From Quadrisphaera granulorum (lineage in GTDB: Bacteria; Actinomycetota; Actinomycetes; Actinomycetales; Quadrisphaeraceae): a DNA stretch of 64,000 bases. Positions 16,239-25,652 of the stretch are shown piece by piece. The stretch lies in assembly GCF_003149145.1 (NCBI RefSeq), contig NZ_QGDQ01000001.1, forward strand, positions 434,001 through 498,000, written 5' to 3'. Below the pieces are notes generated by a model. That model did not search any database, had not been told where the DNA came from, and saw nothing but the letters and a program-made list of their open reading frames with translations. Numbering within the stretch: position 1 is the stretch's first letter; each line of letters begins with the position of its first letter. A program made the translations under genes and the position numbers.

Positions 16239-17390
16239 GTGAGTCTCACCGGGCCCCTGCTGCAGTGGGGCAGCGTCGCCGTCGCCGCCGCGGCGTTCGT
16301 CGTCGTCGTCCTCCTCTGGGGCCGTCTGGCGCGTCGCGGTGCCGTGGCGCTGGTGGCCCGCGCTGTGGCGCTCCTGGGCGTCAACGCGCTCGTCGTCTTC
16401 GCGCTGCTGATCTCCGCGAACAACCACTTCGCCTTCTACAGCGGCTGGGACGACCTGCTCGGTGCGAACGCCGACGCGGTCGTGAGGACCACGGGGGCCA
16501 GCCGCGGCACCGAGACGAAGGCGCAGGCCGACGCCCTGCTCGCCGGCACCACCAAGCCCACCGGACCGCGCGGCACCCCTGTCGACGGCTACGGGGACCG
16601 CGTCCAGCAGCTGACCGTCACCGGAGCGTCCGGCGTCACGAGCACCGCGCTCGTGGTCCTCCCGCGCGGCTACGACGACCCGTCCCAGGCCTCCACCACC
16701 TACCCCGTCGTCGTGGCCCTGCACGGCTACCCGGGCAGCCCCAAGCAGTGGCTCACCGCCCTGGACGTGCGCCCCGCCGTGGAGGTGGCGGTCAAGGCGG
16801 GCCAGATGGCCAACCCGATCGTCGTCATCCCCGACCTCGGGATCCCGGCGGGACGCGACAACGAGTGCCTCAACGGCCCGGAGGGACAGCCCCAGGTGGA
16901 ATCGTGGCTGTCCAACGACCTGCCGAAGGCCGTCGAGGCGAGCTACCGCGCCCGCACCAGCCCGCAGGCGTGGGCGGCGATGGGCTTCTCGATGGGCGGC
17001 TGGTGCGCCGCCGAGCTGACGATGCTCCACCCCCAGCAGTACGGCGCCGGCATCGTCATGGGCGGCTACTTCCAGTACGACCCCGCCAGCGGCTACGCCC
17101 CCTTCCCCAAGAACAGCCCCGAGGCGCAGGCGCACGACCTCGTGGCGGTAGCCAAGAACACGCCGCCCGCGGTGTCCCTGTTCGTGGCCTCCAGCCAGGA
17201 CGACCCCGAGAGCTGGCCCACGACCAAGGCCTTCCTCGCGGCGGCCAAGGCGCCGATGTCGGTGACCTCGCTCATCGCCAAGACCGGCGGCCACCGCAGC
17301 GACGTGTGGGCCGCGCAGATGCCCCAGGCGCTGGTGTGGCTCGGCAAGACGGTGCCCGGCTTCGCACCCTCGGGCACGCCGCAGCCCTGA
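16239..17390 (+). CDS. Membrane-anchored alpha/beta-hydrolase (esterase D / mycolyltransferase-like)
   Basis: A 383-residue protein with two N-terminal hydrophobic segments (VAVAAAAFVVVVLLWG and ALLGVNALVVFALLISA), then an extracellular alpha/beta-hydrolase domain: VVVALHGYPGSP (oxyanion strand), WAAMGFSMGGWCAAELTM with nucleophile Ser251, and a late ...AKTGGHRSDVW with the candidate catalytic His. This is the putative-esterase family (PF00756) to which actinobacterial mycolyltransferases and feruloyl esterases belong. The enzyme probably works on the outer face of the membrane or in the cell wall. The GTG at 16239 is the first in-frame start before the first membrane helix. It lies just after the FemAB-like remnant. 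Confidence 0.82.
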   Translation: MSLTGPLLQWGSVAVAAAAFVVVVLLWGRLARRGAVALVARAVALLGVNALVVFALLISANNHFAFYSGWDDLLGANADAVVRTTGASRGTETKAQADALLAGTTKPTGPRGTPVDGYGDRVQQLTVTGASGVTSTALVVLPRGYDDPSQASTTYPVVVALHGYPGSPKQWLTALDVRPAVEVAVKAGQMANPIVVIPDLGIPAGRDNECLNGPEGQPQVESWLSNDLPKAVEASYRARTSPQAWAAMGFSMGGWCAAELTMLHPQQYGAGIVMGGYFQYDPASGYAPFPKNSPEAQAHDLVAVAKNTPPAVSLFVASSQDDPESWPTTKAFLAAAKAPMSVTSLIAKTGGHRSDVWAAQMPQALVWLGKTVPGFAPSGTPQP

Positions 17391-17392
17391 CC

Positions 17393-18286
17393 TCAGAGCT
17401 GGGCGCCGCTGGTGTCGCAGGTGGCCGGGTCGCCGGAGTCGTAGCCGGTGGAGAACCATCGCTGCCGCTGCTCGGCGGTGCCGTGCGTGTACGTCTCCGG
17501 GTCAGTGCGGCCGGTGGCCGCCTCCTGGATCCGGTCGTCGCCGACGGAGGCGGCTGCTGACAGTGCGTCGGCTACGTCCTGCTGCGTGAGTGGTCGCAGC
17601 AGCGGCTGGCCAGTCTGCGGATCGGGCGTCGTGCTCGCGTGGTGGGCCCACACCCCGGCGAAGCAGTCCGCCTGCAGCTCGCTGCGGACGGCCGTTGAGT
17701 CCGCGCCGGCCGGGTCTCCCTGGACTCCGGCCAGCAGGCCTTCCTGGTCTTGCACGGCGTGCCCGAACTCGTGTGCCACGACGTACTCCTGGGCCAGCGG
17801 TCCGCTGCTGGCGCCGAACCGGTCCGTCAGCTCCTGGAAGAAGCCGGTGTCGAAGTACGCCGTCTGGTCTCCCGGGCAGTAGAAGGGCCCCACCTCGCTG
17901 GTGGCCTCGCCGCACGCGGTGGAGACGGCACCCGTGAAGAGCGTCAGCTGTGGCTCCTGGTACTCGCCGGGGAGTAGCTGGGACCAGACGGCGTCGAGCG
18001 ACTCGGCGGTGGCGATGACGCGGCAGGTGACGTTCTCGTTGGCCGCCCGTCCGGACGTGCACTCGGGAAACGCCACGCGCCCGTCGGTGACCTCCTGCTC
18101 CTGGCTACCGCCCCCGGAGCTGAGCGGGCCGCCGTTGACGACGCCAGTCAGGTCGAGCCCGAAATAGGCGCCCACCAGCAAAAGCAGGAGGCCGCCGAGG
18201 CCTCCGCCCACGGCCACACCGCGGCGGCCCCCTCCGCCGCGAGAGGCGCGGCCGGGGTCGATCTGGCCGTTGGGGTCGAACGTCAC
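17393..18286 (-). CDS. Neutral zinc metallopeptidase (YpfJ/PF04228 family)
   Basis: A 297-residue protein with a short cytoplasmic N-terminus, a Gly-rich basic stretch, one membrane anchor (about 25-45) and an outside domain carrying the zinc motif VVAHEFGHAVQ (H172, E173, H176). Further conserved family features are VSTACGEATSEVGPFYCPGDQTAYFD, with two Cys likely forming a disulfide, and SELQADCFAGVWAHHA, whose Glu/Asp supplies the third zinc ligand. The C-terminus has the usual GDDRIQEAATG...HGTAEQRQRWF ending. The protease is full length. Physiological substrates in this family are largely unknown. It is convergent with the esterase gene (2-bp gap). Confidence 0.92.
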   Translation of the reverse strand: MTFDPNGQIDPGRASRGGGGRRGVAVGGGLGGLLLLLVGAYFGLDLTGVVNGGPLSSGGGSQEQEVTDGRVAFPECTSGRAANENVTCRVIATAESLDAVWSQLLPGEYQEPQLTLFTGAVSTACGEATSEVGPFYCPGDQTAYFDTGFFQELTDRFGASSGPLAQEYVVAHEFGHAVQDQEGLLAGVQGDPAGADSTAVRSELQADCFAGVWAHHASTTPDPQTGQPLLRPLTQQDVADALSAAASVGDDRIQEAATGRTDPETYTHGTAEQRQRWFSTGYDSGDPATCDTSGAQL

Positions 18287-18352
18287 GCGGGCAGCCTGGA
18301 CCCGGCGTCGTCCACCCGCCAGCCCGCCAGCCCGCCGAGCCCGTTGTGCTCG

Positions 18353-19768
18353 TCAGCCGGCCAGCGCCGACAGCACGGCCGTCTCGAGCACGTCGAGTGC
18401 GTCGTCCAGGAGCGCCGGCTCGATAGTCAGCGGCGGCAGGAACCGCAGCACGTTGCCGTACGTGCCGCAGGTGAGCGTGACCACGCCGGCGGCGTGGCAG
18501 GCGGCGCTGATGGCGGCGGCGCCCGCGGCGTCGGGTTCGAGGGTCGCGCGCTGCACGCCGTCGTCCTCAATCGTCTTCACCACCTCGATCGCCAGCATCG
18601 CCCCGCGACCGCGCACGTCACCGATGCCGGGACGCTGCGCCTGCAGCGCGTGCAGCCGCGCCAGCATCCGCTCCTCGACGGTGCGCGCCGCGCCCACGAG
18701 GTCGAGGTCGGCCATCGCCTCCAGCGCGCCCAGCGCCGCGGCGCACGCCACGGGGTTGCCGCCGTAGGTGCCGCCGAGGCCGCCGGAGTGCACGGCGTCC
18801 ATGACGTCAGCGCGGCCGACCACACCGGCCAGCGGCAGGCCGCCGGCGACGCCCTTGGCGAGGGTGACCAGGTCGGGGCGCACGCCCTCGCGCTCGCAGG
18901 CGAAGACGTCGCCGGTGCGCGCGAAGCCGGTCTGTACCTCGTCGGCGACGAACAGCGCGCCGTTCTTGCGGCACCAGGCGGCCAGCGCGGGCAGGAAGCC
19001 GGGGGCGGGTTCGATGAAGCCGCCTTCGCCCTGGACGGGTTCGATGACGACGCAGGCGACCTGGTCGGCGCCGACCTGGGCTTCGATGACGGCGATGGCG
19101 CGGGCTGCTGCTTGTTCTCCGGTCATGCCCTCGGGGTCGCGGAAGGGGTAGCTCATGGGCGCGCGGTAGACCTCGCCCGCGAAGGGCCCGAAGCCCTTCT
19201 TGTAGGGCATGGCCTTGGCGGTCATGGCCATGGTGAGGTTGGTGCGGCCGTGGTAGGCGTGGTCGAAGACGACGACGGCGTCGCGTCCGGTGGCGTGCCG
19301 CGCAATCTTGACGGCGTTCTCCACGGCTTCGGAGCCGGTGTTGAACAGCGCGGCCTTGGCCGGCCCCTCGATCGGTGCCAGGCGCACGAGCGCCTCGCAG
19401 ACCGCCACGTACTCCTCGTACGGGGTGACCATGAAGCAGGTGTGGGTGAAATCTTGGACTTGGTCCTGCACCCTGGCCACCACCCGCGGCTGGGCGTGCC
19501 CCACGTTGACCACCGCGATACCAGCGCCCAGGTCGATGAGCTGGTTGCCGTCGACGTCGACCAGCACGGCGCCCTCGGCGCGTTCCACGAACACCGGCAG
19601 CGTCGAGCCGATGCCCTTGCTCACCACCGCGAGGCGGCGCTCCTGCAGCGCCTTCGAGCGGGGGCCGGGCACCTCGGTCACGAGCTGGCGGACCTGCTCG
19701 ATCGGCTCACGCGCCCCGGTGCCGGAGGTGCTGGCGGTGGACGAGCGGGGGTCGGCCGTGGTGGTCAT
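18353..19768 (-). CDS. gabT: 4-aminobutyrate--2-oxoglutarate transaminase
   Basis: A 471-residue class III PLP enzyme matching GabT: ALFNTGSEAVENAVKIAR (phosphate loop, about 140), FDHAYHGRTNLTMAMTAK, CVVIEPVQGEGGF with the Glu of the GABA pocket, Asp276 in FVADEVQTGFAR and the PLP Lys305 in TLAKGVAGGLPLAGV, then GLGGTYGGNPVACAA. It moves the amino group from GABA to 2-oxoglutarate, giving succinate semialdehyde. It lies 4 bp after the YbhN-like gene on the same strand and is probably cotranscribed with it. A succinate-semialdehyde dehydrogenase is not adjacent; the aldehyde dehydrogenase near 41.2 kb is a different type. Confidence 0.93.
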   Translation of the reverse strand: MTTTADPRSSTASTSGTGAREPIEQVRQLVTEVPGPRSKALQERRLAVVSKGIGSTLPVFVERAEGAVLVDVDGNQLIDLGAGIAVVNVGHAQPRVVARVQDQVQDFTHTCFMVTPYEEYVAVCEALVRLAPIEGPAKAALFNTGSEAVENAVKIARHATGRDAVVVFDHAYHGRTNLTMAMTAKAMPYKKGFGPFAGEVYRAPMSYPFRDPEGMTGEQAAARAIAVIEAQVGADQVACVVIEPVQGEGGFIEPAPGFLPALAAWCRKNGALFVADEVQTGFARTGDVFACEREGVRPDLVTLAKGVAGGLPLAGVVGRADVMDAVHSGGLGGTYGGNPVACAAALGALEAMADLDLVGAARTVEERMLARLHALQAQRPGIGDVRGRGAMLAIEVVKTIEDDGVQRATLEPDAAGAAAISAACHAAGVVTLTCGTYGNVLRFLPPLTIEPALLDDALDVLETAVLSALAG

Positions 19769-19772
19769 CCCT

Positions 19773-20822
19773 TCAGGCTATGCCGGGGGAGGCTGGTCGG
19801 CGCTGCCGATGAAGCACCCAGAGCGCCCAGCCGCTGCCGCCGACCACCCCCAGGCTGACGGCCCGGTAGAGGACGTCGGCGGCGAGCGCCTCGCCGGGCG
19901 TCGCGCCCGCGGTCACCAGGCCGACCGTGAGGGCGGCATCGACGACGCCCAGCCCCGCGGGCACCAGGGGGAACGATGCCGCGGCCATCGCTGCGGTGTA
20001 GGCCAGCAGCACGTGCTCCGGGCGCAGCCCCTCGATGCCCGCGGCCGTGCAGCACAGCCACAGTGCTGCGGCGTCGAGCACCCAGTTGGCCAGTGCGCCC
20101 GCCCCCGCCCACACCCAGGTGGAGGGGCGCACCCGGACCGCGGCCAGCCCGTGGACGCCCTCGTGCACGCGGTGCAGCGCCGCACCCGTCCTGGGGCGCC
20201 GCCCCGACAGGCGCGCGAGCGCCGCGGTGGTGACGTCGTGCGCCGTCGAGGCCCAGGCGCGCCGCGCACCCAGCAGCCTGGCCGCCACCACGACGACGAC
20301 GAACACACCGGCCGCCGTGAGCAGGTGCCCCAGGTCTCCGCGCGCCCCGGTCCACACACCGGCAGCCGCGCCCACCAGCGCCAGCGCCGCTGACGAGAGC
20401 ACTCCGCTCACGGCGATGACCCATGTGGCGATAGGTCGCGGAGCGCCGTGCGCGGTCATCCGCGCGAAGTTGTGGGCCGTGGAGAACACCGGGCCGCCCG
20501 GCAGGGAGATGCTCAGCGAGTGGGCCTCGAAGGCCAGGGAGGTCATGGGCCACCGACGCGCGGCGGTGGCGGGGGCGCCAGAACCCAGCAGGAGCCGCCG
20601 CTGCATCACCGCGTAGGCGACCATCGAGGCGAGGTCGACGACGGCGGCCAGGCCCAGCGCCCACCACACCGGGTCGCTCACGGCCTGCAGCGCCCGGAGC
20701 ACGTCACGGCGCCCGGCCACCAGCTCGACCACCACGACGCCGAGCAGCAGCACCACCAGCGCCCAGCGTGTGAGGCGCCACCACGAGGGCGCCGGCCGAG
20801 CCGTGACGCCTGTGCTGCTCAC
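19773..20822 (-). CDS. YbhN-like integral membrane protein (lysylphosphatidylglycerol synthase TM-domain family)
   Basis: A 349-residue protein with about 8 membrane segments. It has the family marks of the flippase-like half of MprF/YbhN (PF03706): the [10 protein letters not shown] loop after helix 2, [26 protein letters not shown] (the conserved S-LPG-G region at about 92), and [17 protein letters not shown] (the PAGLG-E-like loop with Asp here) in the second half. Such proteins are thought to move or bind lipids; the aminoacyl-transferase domain of MprF is absent. GTG 20822 is the first plausible start and lies inside a 17-bp inverted repeat shared with the divergent dxr start. Confidence 0.8.
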   Translation of the reverse strand: MSSTGVTARPAPSWWRLTRWALVVLLLGVVVVELVAGRRDVLRALQAVSDPVWWALGLAAVVDLASMVAYAVMQRRLLLGSGAPATAARRWPMTSLAFEAHSLSISLPGGPVFSTAHNFARMTAHGAPRPIATWVIAVSGVLSSAALALVGAAAGVWTGARGDLGHLLTAAGVFVVVVVAARLLGARRAWASTAHDVTTAALARLSGRRPRTGAALHRVHEGVHGLAAVRVRPSTWVWAGAGALANWVLDAAALWLCCTAAGIEGLRPEHVLLAYTAAMAAASFPLVPAGLGVVDAALTVGLVTAGATPGEALAADVLYRAVSLGVVGGSGWALWVLHRQRRPASPGIA

Positions 20823-20861
20823 GCCCCCATCATCGGCGCGCGAGGATGGGGGCGTGAGCAG
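20815..20861. promoter_or_regulatory. 17-bp inverted repeat containing both divergent start codons
   Basis: CTGCTCACGCCCCCATC (20815-20831) is an exact inverted copy of 20845-20861. Each arm contains the GTG start and second codon of one divergent gene (YbhN-like on the minus strand at 20822, dxr on the plus strand at 20854). The central 13 bp is GC-rich. It may be a shared operator or mirrored translation-start hairpins; no AT-rich -10 is visible between the genes. Confidence 0.6.
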
Positions 20862-22059
20862 TGCACGCGACGTCGTCCTCCTGGGGTCCACCGGGTCGAT
20901 CGGCACCCAGGCCGAGGACGTCGTCGCCAGCGCCCCCGAGCGGTTCCGCGTGGTGGCCGTCGCGGCCGGGGGCTCCGACCCCGCGCGGCTGCGGCAGCTC
21001 GCCGAGCAGGCGGTGCGCCTCGACGTGCAGGCGGTCGGCGTCGCCGACCCCGCTGCCGAGCCCGCCCTGCGCGAGCACCTGACGGTCGCGGCGCGCCAGG
21101 CCGGACGTCCCGGCTGGCTGCCGGAAGTGCTCGCCGGGCCGGAGGCTGCCGTGGAGCTGGCGCGCCGCCCCGCCGACGTCGTCCTCAACGGCATGACGGG
21201 CTCGGTGGGCCTGCGGCCCACGCTCGCGGCCTTGGAGGCGGGGACGACGCTCGCGCTGGCCAACAAGGAGTCGCTCGTGGTGGGCGGGCCGCTGGTCACG
21301 GCGCTCGCGGCGCCCGGCCAGGTGGTGCCGGTCGACTCGGAGCACTCCGCCATCGCCCAGTGCCTGCGCGGTGGGTCCGCGGCCGAGGTGCGCCGGCTGG
21401 TGCTCACGGCCTCCGGCGGGCCGTTCCGCGGGCGCTCGCGGGCCTCCCTGGCCGAGGTCACGCCGGAGCAGGCGCTCGCCCACCCGACGTGGGCGATGGG
21501 CCCGGTGGTCACCACCAACTCCGCGACCATGGTCAACAAGGCACTCGAGGTGGTGGAGGCGCACCTACTCTTCGGCCTCCCGCTGGAGCGCATCGACGTC
21601 GTCGTCCACCCGCAGTCGGTGGTGCACTCCATGGTCGAGTTCACCGACGGATCGACCCTCGCGCAGTGCTCACCTCCGGACATGCGCCTGCCGATCTCCC
21701 TGGGGATGGGCTGGCCGGACCGGGTGGAGCGCGTGGACTACGGCATCGACTGGACGCGGGCGGCGTCGTGGACCTTCGAGCCGCTCGACGAGGAGGCGTT
21801 CCCCGCCGTCGCCCTCGCCCGGTCCGCCGCGACCACCGGGGGGACCGCTCCGGCGGTGTTCAACGCCGCCAACGAGGAGTGCGTCGCGGCGTTCCTGACA
21901 CGGCGACTGCCGTTCCTGGGCATCGTGGACACCGTCGCTCGCGTGGTCGACGAGCACCGCGAGCACAGCGCGCTCCCATCCGAAGGGCTGACGGTGGACG
22001 ACGTGCTGGCGGCAGAGGGCTGGGCGCGCACGCGCGCCCGCGAGCTGGTGGGGGTCTGA
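20854..22059 (+). CDS. dxr: 1-deoxy-D-xylulose-5-phosphate reductoisomerase
   Basis: A 401-residue enzyme of the MEP isoprenoid pathway that converts DXP to 2-C-methyl-D-erythritol 4-phosphate with NADPH. The N-terminal dinucleotide motif [17 protein letters not shown] is canonical. The catalytic core has [12 protein letters not shown] (about 143), [13 protein letters not shown] (metal/substrate ligands), LTASGGPF, a flexible loop with [23 protein letters not shown], and [13 protein letters not shown]. The C-terminal four-helix region is complete. It starts the run dxr-rseP-ispG, the order standard in Actinomycetota. Only 3 bp separate its stop from rseP, so they are cotranscribed. Confidence 0.97.
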   Translation: MSSARDVVLLGSTGSIGTQAEDVVASAPERFRVVAVAAGGSDPARLRQLAEQAVRLDVQAVGVADPAAEPALREHLTVAARQAGRPGWLPEVLAGPEAAVELARRPADVVLNGMTGSVGLRPTLAALEAGTTLALANKESLVVGGPLVTALAAPGQVVPVDSEHSAIAQCLRGGSAAEVRRLVLTASGGPFRGRSRASLAEVTPEQALAHPTWAMGPVVTTNSATMVNKALEVVEAHLLFGLPLERIDVVVHPQSVVHSMVEFTDGSTLAQCSPPDMRLPISLGMGWPDRVERVDYGIDWTRAASWTFEPLDEEAFPAVALARSAATTGGTAPAVFNAANEECVAAFLTRRLPFLGIVDTVARVVDEHREHSALPSEGLTVDDVLAAEGWARTRARELVGV

Positions 22060-22062
22060 GCA

Positions 22063-23457
22063 GTGGGTGAGGTCGTCGCGTGGGTCGTCGGCGTCGGGGT
22101 CTTCATCCTCGGCCTGGGACTCTCCATCGCGCTGCACGAGGTGGGTCACCTCCTGCCCGCCAAGCGGTTCGGCGTCAAGGTGACGCAGTACATGGTGGGC
22201 TTCGGGCCCACGCTGTGGTCGCGCCGCCGGGGGGAGACCGAGTACGGCATCAAGGCCATCCCGCTGGGCGGCTACGTGCGGATGGTCGGCATGTACGCGC
22301 CGCTGACCGCCGTCGTCGAAGAGCGTGTGGACGACGAGGCGCGCGCCCTGGAGGGCGACGCCGCTGCCGCTGCACGGGTGCGCCGCCAGCGGCGACAGGG
22401 ACCGTTCGCGCAGATGGCCGCTGACGCCCGCGCCCAGGCCGCCGAGGAGGTGGTGCCCGGGGAGGAGCACCGCTCCTTCCACCGGCTGCCGGTCGGCAAG
22501 CGAATCGTGGTCATGCTCGGCGGGCCGGTGGTCAACCTCGTCATCGCCACCGTGCTGCTCGGCGCGTACATCACCACCACGGGTCTGCCCGAGACGACGC
22601 CCGTGGTGAGCTCGGTCTCGCAGTGCGTGCTGCCCGCTGGGAGCGCGCAGACCTCCTGCGCCTCCGACGACCCCGCCAGCCCCGCCGCCGAGGCCGGGCT
22701 GCAGCAGGGCGACCGGATCGTCTCCGTGGACGGGATCGCGGCGGACGGTGACTGGACCCGCGTCCAGCAGGCGATCCGCGCCGCCGCCGACCGGACCGTG
22801 CCGATCGTTGTCGAGCGCAACGGCCAGCAGCTGACGCTGCAGGCGCCGATCATCCCCAACGACGTGGCGCGCTTGTCCTCCTCGGGGGCCGTGGAGACCG
22901 CTCCGGACGGCAGCGTGCTGACCGACCGCGTCGGCTTCCTCGGGGTGACGCCGAGCGTGGAGGTGGTCCCGCAGCCGGTCACCGCCGTCCCGGGGTTCAT
23001 GGCCGAGCAGACCTGGAACGTCGCCAAGATCGTTCTGACGCTGCCGCAGCGCATGGTGGGGGTGGCCCAGGCCGCCTTCGGCGACGCCCCGCGCGACCCC
23101 AACGGGCCGATCGGCATCGTCGGTGTCGGCCGGCTCTCCGGCGAGATCGCCAGCAGCGACCTGTTCACCTCCACCGGGCAGCGCGTGGCGGCGATCGTCT
23201 CGGTGCTCGGCTCGCTGAACCTCGCGCTGTTCGTCTTCAACCTCGTGCCGCTGCTGCCGCTCGACGGCGGCCACGTGGCGGGGGCGCTGTGGGAGGGCGC
23301 GCGCCGGAAGGTGGCCTCCTGGCGCGGCCGGCCCGACCCGGGCCCGTTCGACCTCGCCAGGCTGCTGCCCGTTACCTACGCCGTCACCCTGGTGATCATC
23401 GCGATGTCGGGACTGCTGCTCTACGCCGACGTGGTCAGGCCGATCACGCTCGGCTGA
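22063..23457 (+). CDS. rseP: Site-2 protease family (M50) intramembrane metalloprotease
   Basis: A 464-residue protein. Membrane segment 1 contains the zinc motif ALHEVGHLLPAKRF (H25, E26, H29), followed by the TQYMVGFGPTLWSRRRGETEYGIKAIPLGGYVRM membrane-reentrant region. A PDZ domain occupies about residues 195-275 (AEAGLQQGDRIVSVDGIAA). The second active-site segment LFVFNLVPLLPLDGGHVAGAL has the conserved DGG. A long acidic/Arg-rich insertion (about 85-135) is typical of the actinobacterial forms. The enzyme cleaves anti-sigma factors or other single-pass proteins within the membrane. It is between dxr and ispG; the following gap holds tandem repeats that begin just past its stop. Confidence 0.95.
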   Translation: MGEVVAWVVGVGVFILGLGLSIALHEVGHLLPAKRFGVKVTQYMVGFGPTLWSRRRGETEYGIKAIPLGGYVRMVGMYAPLTAVVEERVDDEARALEGDAAAAARVRRQRRQGPFAQMAADARAQAAEEVVPGEEHRSFHRLPVGKRIVVMLGGPVVNLVIATVLLGAYITTTGLPETTPVVSSVSQCVLPAGSAQTSCASDDPASPAAEAGLQQGDRIVSVDGIAADGDWTRVQQAIRAAADRTVPIVVERNGQQLTLQAPIIPNDVARLSSSGAVETAPDGSVLTDRVGFLGVTPSVEVVPQPVTAVPGFMAEQTWNVAKIVLTLPQRMVGVAQAAFGDAPRDPNGPIGIVGVGRLSGEIASSDLFTSTGQRVAAIVSVLGSLNLALFVFNLVPLLPLDGGHVAGALWEGARRKVASWRGRPDPGPFDLARLLPVTYAVTLVIIAMSGLLLYADVVRPITLG

Positions 23458-23464
23458 TCACCCT

Positions 23465-23529
23465 CGGTTGCCCCAGGCGGTTGCCCCAGGCGGTTGACCC
23501 AGGCGGCTGACCTCGGCGGCTGGACCGAC
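23465..23529 (+). repeat. 13-bp tandem repeat upstream of ispG
   Basis: Five consecutive 13-bp units: CGGTTGCCCCAGG twice, CGGTTGACCCAGG, CGGCTGACCTCGG and a diverged CGGCTGGACCGAC. They begin 8 bp after the rseP stop and end 36 bp before the ispG ATG. The array decays towards ispG. Confidence 0.85.
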
Positions 23530-23564
23530 CGACCGGCACGGGGGCGCCGGGGGATACTGGTCGC

Positions 23565-24728
23565 ATGGCATCGGTCCCGGTCAGCCTCGGCATGCCGAGG
23601 GTCAAGGAGGCGCCGCCCGTGCTGGCGCCCCGTCGCCCCACCCGGCAGATCAAGGTCGGCTCGGTCGGGGTCGGTAGTGAGTCTCCGGTGAGCGTGCAGT
23701 CCATGACGACGACGCCGACCACGGACATCAACGCCACGCTGCAGCAGATCGCGGAGCTGACGGCGTCGGGGTGCGACATCGTGCGCGTCGCGTGCCCCAG
23801 CCAGGACGACGCCGACGTCCTGCACATCATCGCCAAGAAGTCGCAGATCCCCGTCATCGCCGACATCCACTTCCAGCCCAAGTACGTCTTCACCGCCATC
23901 GAGGCCGGCTGCGCCGCCGTCCGGGTGAATCCGGGCAACATCCGCAAGTTCGACGACCAGGTCAAGGAGATCGCCCGCGCGGCGAACGACCACGGCACGT
24001 CCATCCGCATCGGCGTCAACGCCGGCTCGCTCGACAAGCGGATCATGGACAAGTACGGGAAGGCCACCCCTGAAGCCCTCGTGGAGTCCGCGGTGTGGGA
24101 GGCGTCGCTCTTCGAGGAGCACGACTTCCACGACTTCAAGATCTCCGTCAAGCACAACGACCCGGTGGTCATGGTGCGCGCCTACGAACTGCTCGCCGAG
24201 AAGGGCGACTGGCCGCTGCACCTCGGCGTCACCGAGGCCGGCCCCGCGTTCCAGGGCACCATCAAGTCGGCCACGGCCTTCGGAGCGCTGCTGAGCCAGG
24301 GCATCGGAGACACCATCCGCGTGTCCCTGTCGGCTCCGCCAGTGGAGGAGGTCAAGGTCGGCCTCCAGATCCTGCAGTCGCTGAACCTGCGCGAGCGCAA
24401 GCTGGAGATCGTCTCCTGTCCCTCCTGCGGACGTGCCCAGGTCGACGTCTACACCCTTGCCGAGCAGGTCACCGCCGGCCTGGAGGGCATGAGTGTGCCG
24501 CTGCGCGTGGCCGTCATGGGCTGCGTCGTCAACGGTCCCGGTGAGGCACGCGAGGCCGACCTGGGCGTCGCCTCCGGCAACGGCAAGGGCCAGATCTTCG
24601 TCCGGGGCGAGGTCATCAAGACGGTGCCCGAGCACGACATCGTGGCCACCCTCATCGAGGAGGCCAACCGCCTGGCCGCGGAGATGGGCGAGGTCGAGGG
24701 TGCTTCCCCGTCGGTCTCGGTGGGCTGA
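23565..24728 (+). CDS. ispG: (E)-4-hydroxy-3-methylbut-2-enyl-diphosphate synthase (flavodoxin type)
   Basis: A 387-residue iron-sulfur enzyme of the MEP pathway that converts MEcPP to HMBPP. The TIM-barrel part has [20 protein letters not shown] (about 44), [14 protein letters not shown], and [13 protein letters not shown]. The 4Fe-4S part has [11 protein letters not shown] and [18 protein letters not shown], giving the three Cys and one Glu cluster ligands. Length and order match the two-domain bacterial GcpE. It forms a pathway pair with dxr two genes upstream. The 107-bp gap before it carries 13-bp tandem repeats, so it may have its own promoter. Confidence 0.97.
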   Translation: MASVPVSLGMPRVKEAPPVLAPRRPTRQIKVGSVGVGSESPVSVQSMTTTPTTDINATLQQIAELTASGCDIVRVACPSQDDADVLHIIAKKSQIPVIADIHFQPKYVFTAIEAGCAAVRVNPGNIRKFDDQVKEIARAANDHGTSIRIGVNAGSLDKRIMDKYGKATPEALVESAVWEASLFEEHDFHDFKISVKHNDPVVMVRAYELLAEKGDWPLHLGVTEAGPAFQGTIKSATAFGALLSQGIGDTIRVSLSAPPVEEVKVGLQILQSLNLRERKLEIVSCPSCGRAQVDVYTLAEQVTAGLEGMSVPLRVAVMGCVVNGPGEAREADLGVASGNGKGQIFVRGEVIKTVPEHDIVATLIEEANRLAAEMGEVEGASPSVSVG

Positions 24729-24777
24729 CCCGGCCACCGCCGGGCATCCACCGCGCACTGACGGGCAGGATGCACGG

Positions 24778-25650
24778 GTGTTTCGCAGTCCGCTGCGCGT
24801 CCTCGATGACGCCGACCGCGCCGACGTGCTCGCGCTGTGCGTGCAGGACCCGGTGGCGAGCATCTTCGTGACCAGCCGCGTCGCCGCCGTCGGTGCCGCG
24901 CCCGCCCGCCTGGGCGGACAGCTGTGGGGCTGGGGCTCACCGGGGCGCCTGCAGGCGCTGTGCTGGGACGGCGCCAACCTCGTGCCGGTGCTCAGCCCCT
25001 CGCTGTCGCGGGAGGAGAGCGTCGCCGCGCTCGACGCCTTCGCGGCGCGCGCCCGGCGGGTCGGTCGCCGCTGCTCCTCCCTGGTCGGCTCGGCGGCCGG
25101 CGTGCTGGGCCTGTGGGAGCGGCTGCACATGAGTTGGGGCCCCGCCCGCGACGTGCGGCCCGACCAGCCCCTCATGGCCATCCGCACTCCTCCGCTGGTG
25201 TTACCCGACCCCGCCGTCCGCCGAGCCACCGCCGCTGACCTCGACGTGCTGGTACCCGCGTGCATCGCCATGTTCACCGAGGAGGTCGGGTACTCCCCGA
25301 CAGCCGGCGACGGCGGCGCCACCTACCGCCGCCGTGTGGAGGAACTCGTGGCCACCGGACGTTCCTACGTGCGCATCGAGGGCAGCGGCAGTTCCCGCGA
25401 GGTCGTCTTCAAGGCCGAGCTCGGCGCGGTGGCCCCCGGCGTCGCGCAGGTCCAGGGGGTCTGGGTGCACCCCGAGCACCGCGGCCGCGGCATCGCCGAG
25501 CCGGGCATGGCCGCCGTCGTCCTGTCCACCCAGCAGGCCGGCTACCCCGTGGTCAGCCTCTACGTCAACGACTACAACACCCGCGCGGTGCGCGCCTACG
25601 AGGCTGTCGGCTTCGAGCGGGTCGGCACCTTCGCCACCGTCCTCTTCTGA
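24778..25650 (+). CDS. GNAT family N-acetyltransferase with DUF4081 N-terminal domain
   Basis: A 290-residue two-domain protein. Residues 1-135 match the DUF4081 region found fused to GNAT domains in Actinomycetota (VASIFVTSRVAAVG, GGQLWGWGSPGRLQALCWDGANLVPV). Residues 140-290 form a GNAT domain with VAQVQGVWVHPEHRGRGIAEPGMAAVV (acetyl-CoA loop HRGRGIA) and YVNDYNTRAVRAYEAVGFERVG. This protein regularly sits between ispG and proS in actinobacterial genomes, as here, but its acceptor substrate is unknown. GTG 24778 is the only start that keeps the N-terminal domain without running into ispG. Confidence 0.88.
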   Translation: MFRSPLRVLDDADRADVLALCVQDPVASIFVTSRVAAVGAAPARLGGQLWGWGSPGRLQALCWDGANLVPVLSPSLSREESVAALDAFAARARRVGRRCSSLVGSAAGVLGLWERLHMSWGPARDVRPDQPLMAIRTPPLVLPDPAVRRATAADLDVLVPACIAMFTEEVGYSPTAGDGGATYRRRVEELVATGRSYVRIEGSGSSREVVFKAELGAVAPGVAQVQGVWVHPEHRGRGIAEPGMAAVVLSTQQAGYPVVSLYVNDYNTRAVRAYEAVGFERVGTFATVLF

Positions 25651-25652
25651 CT

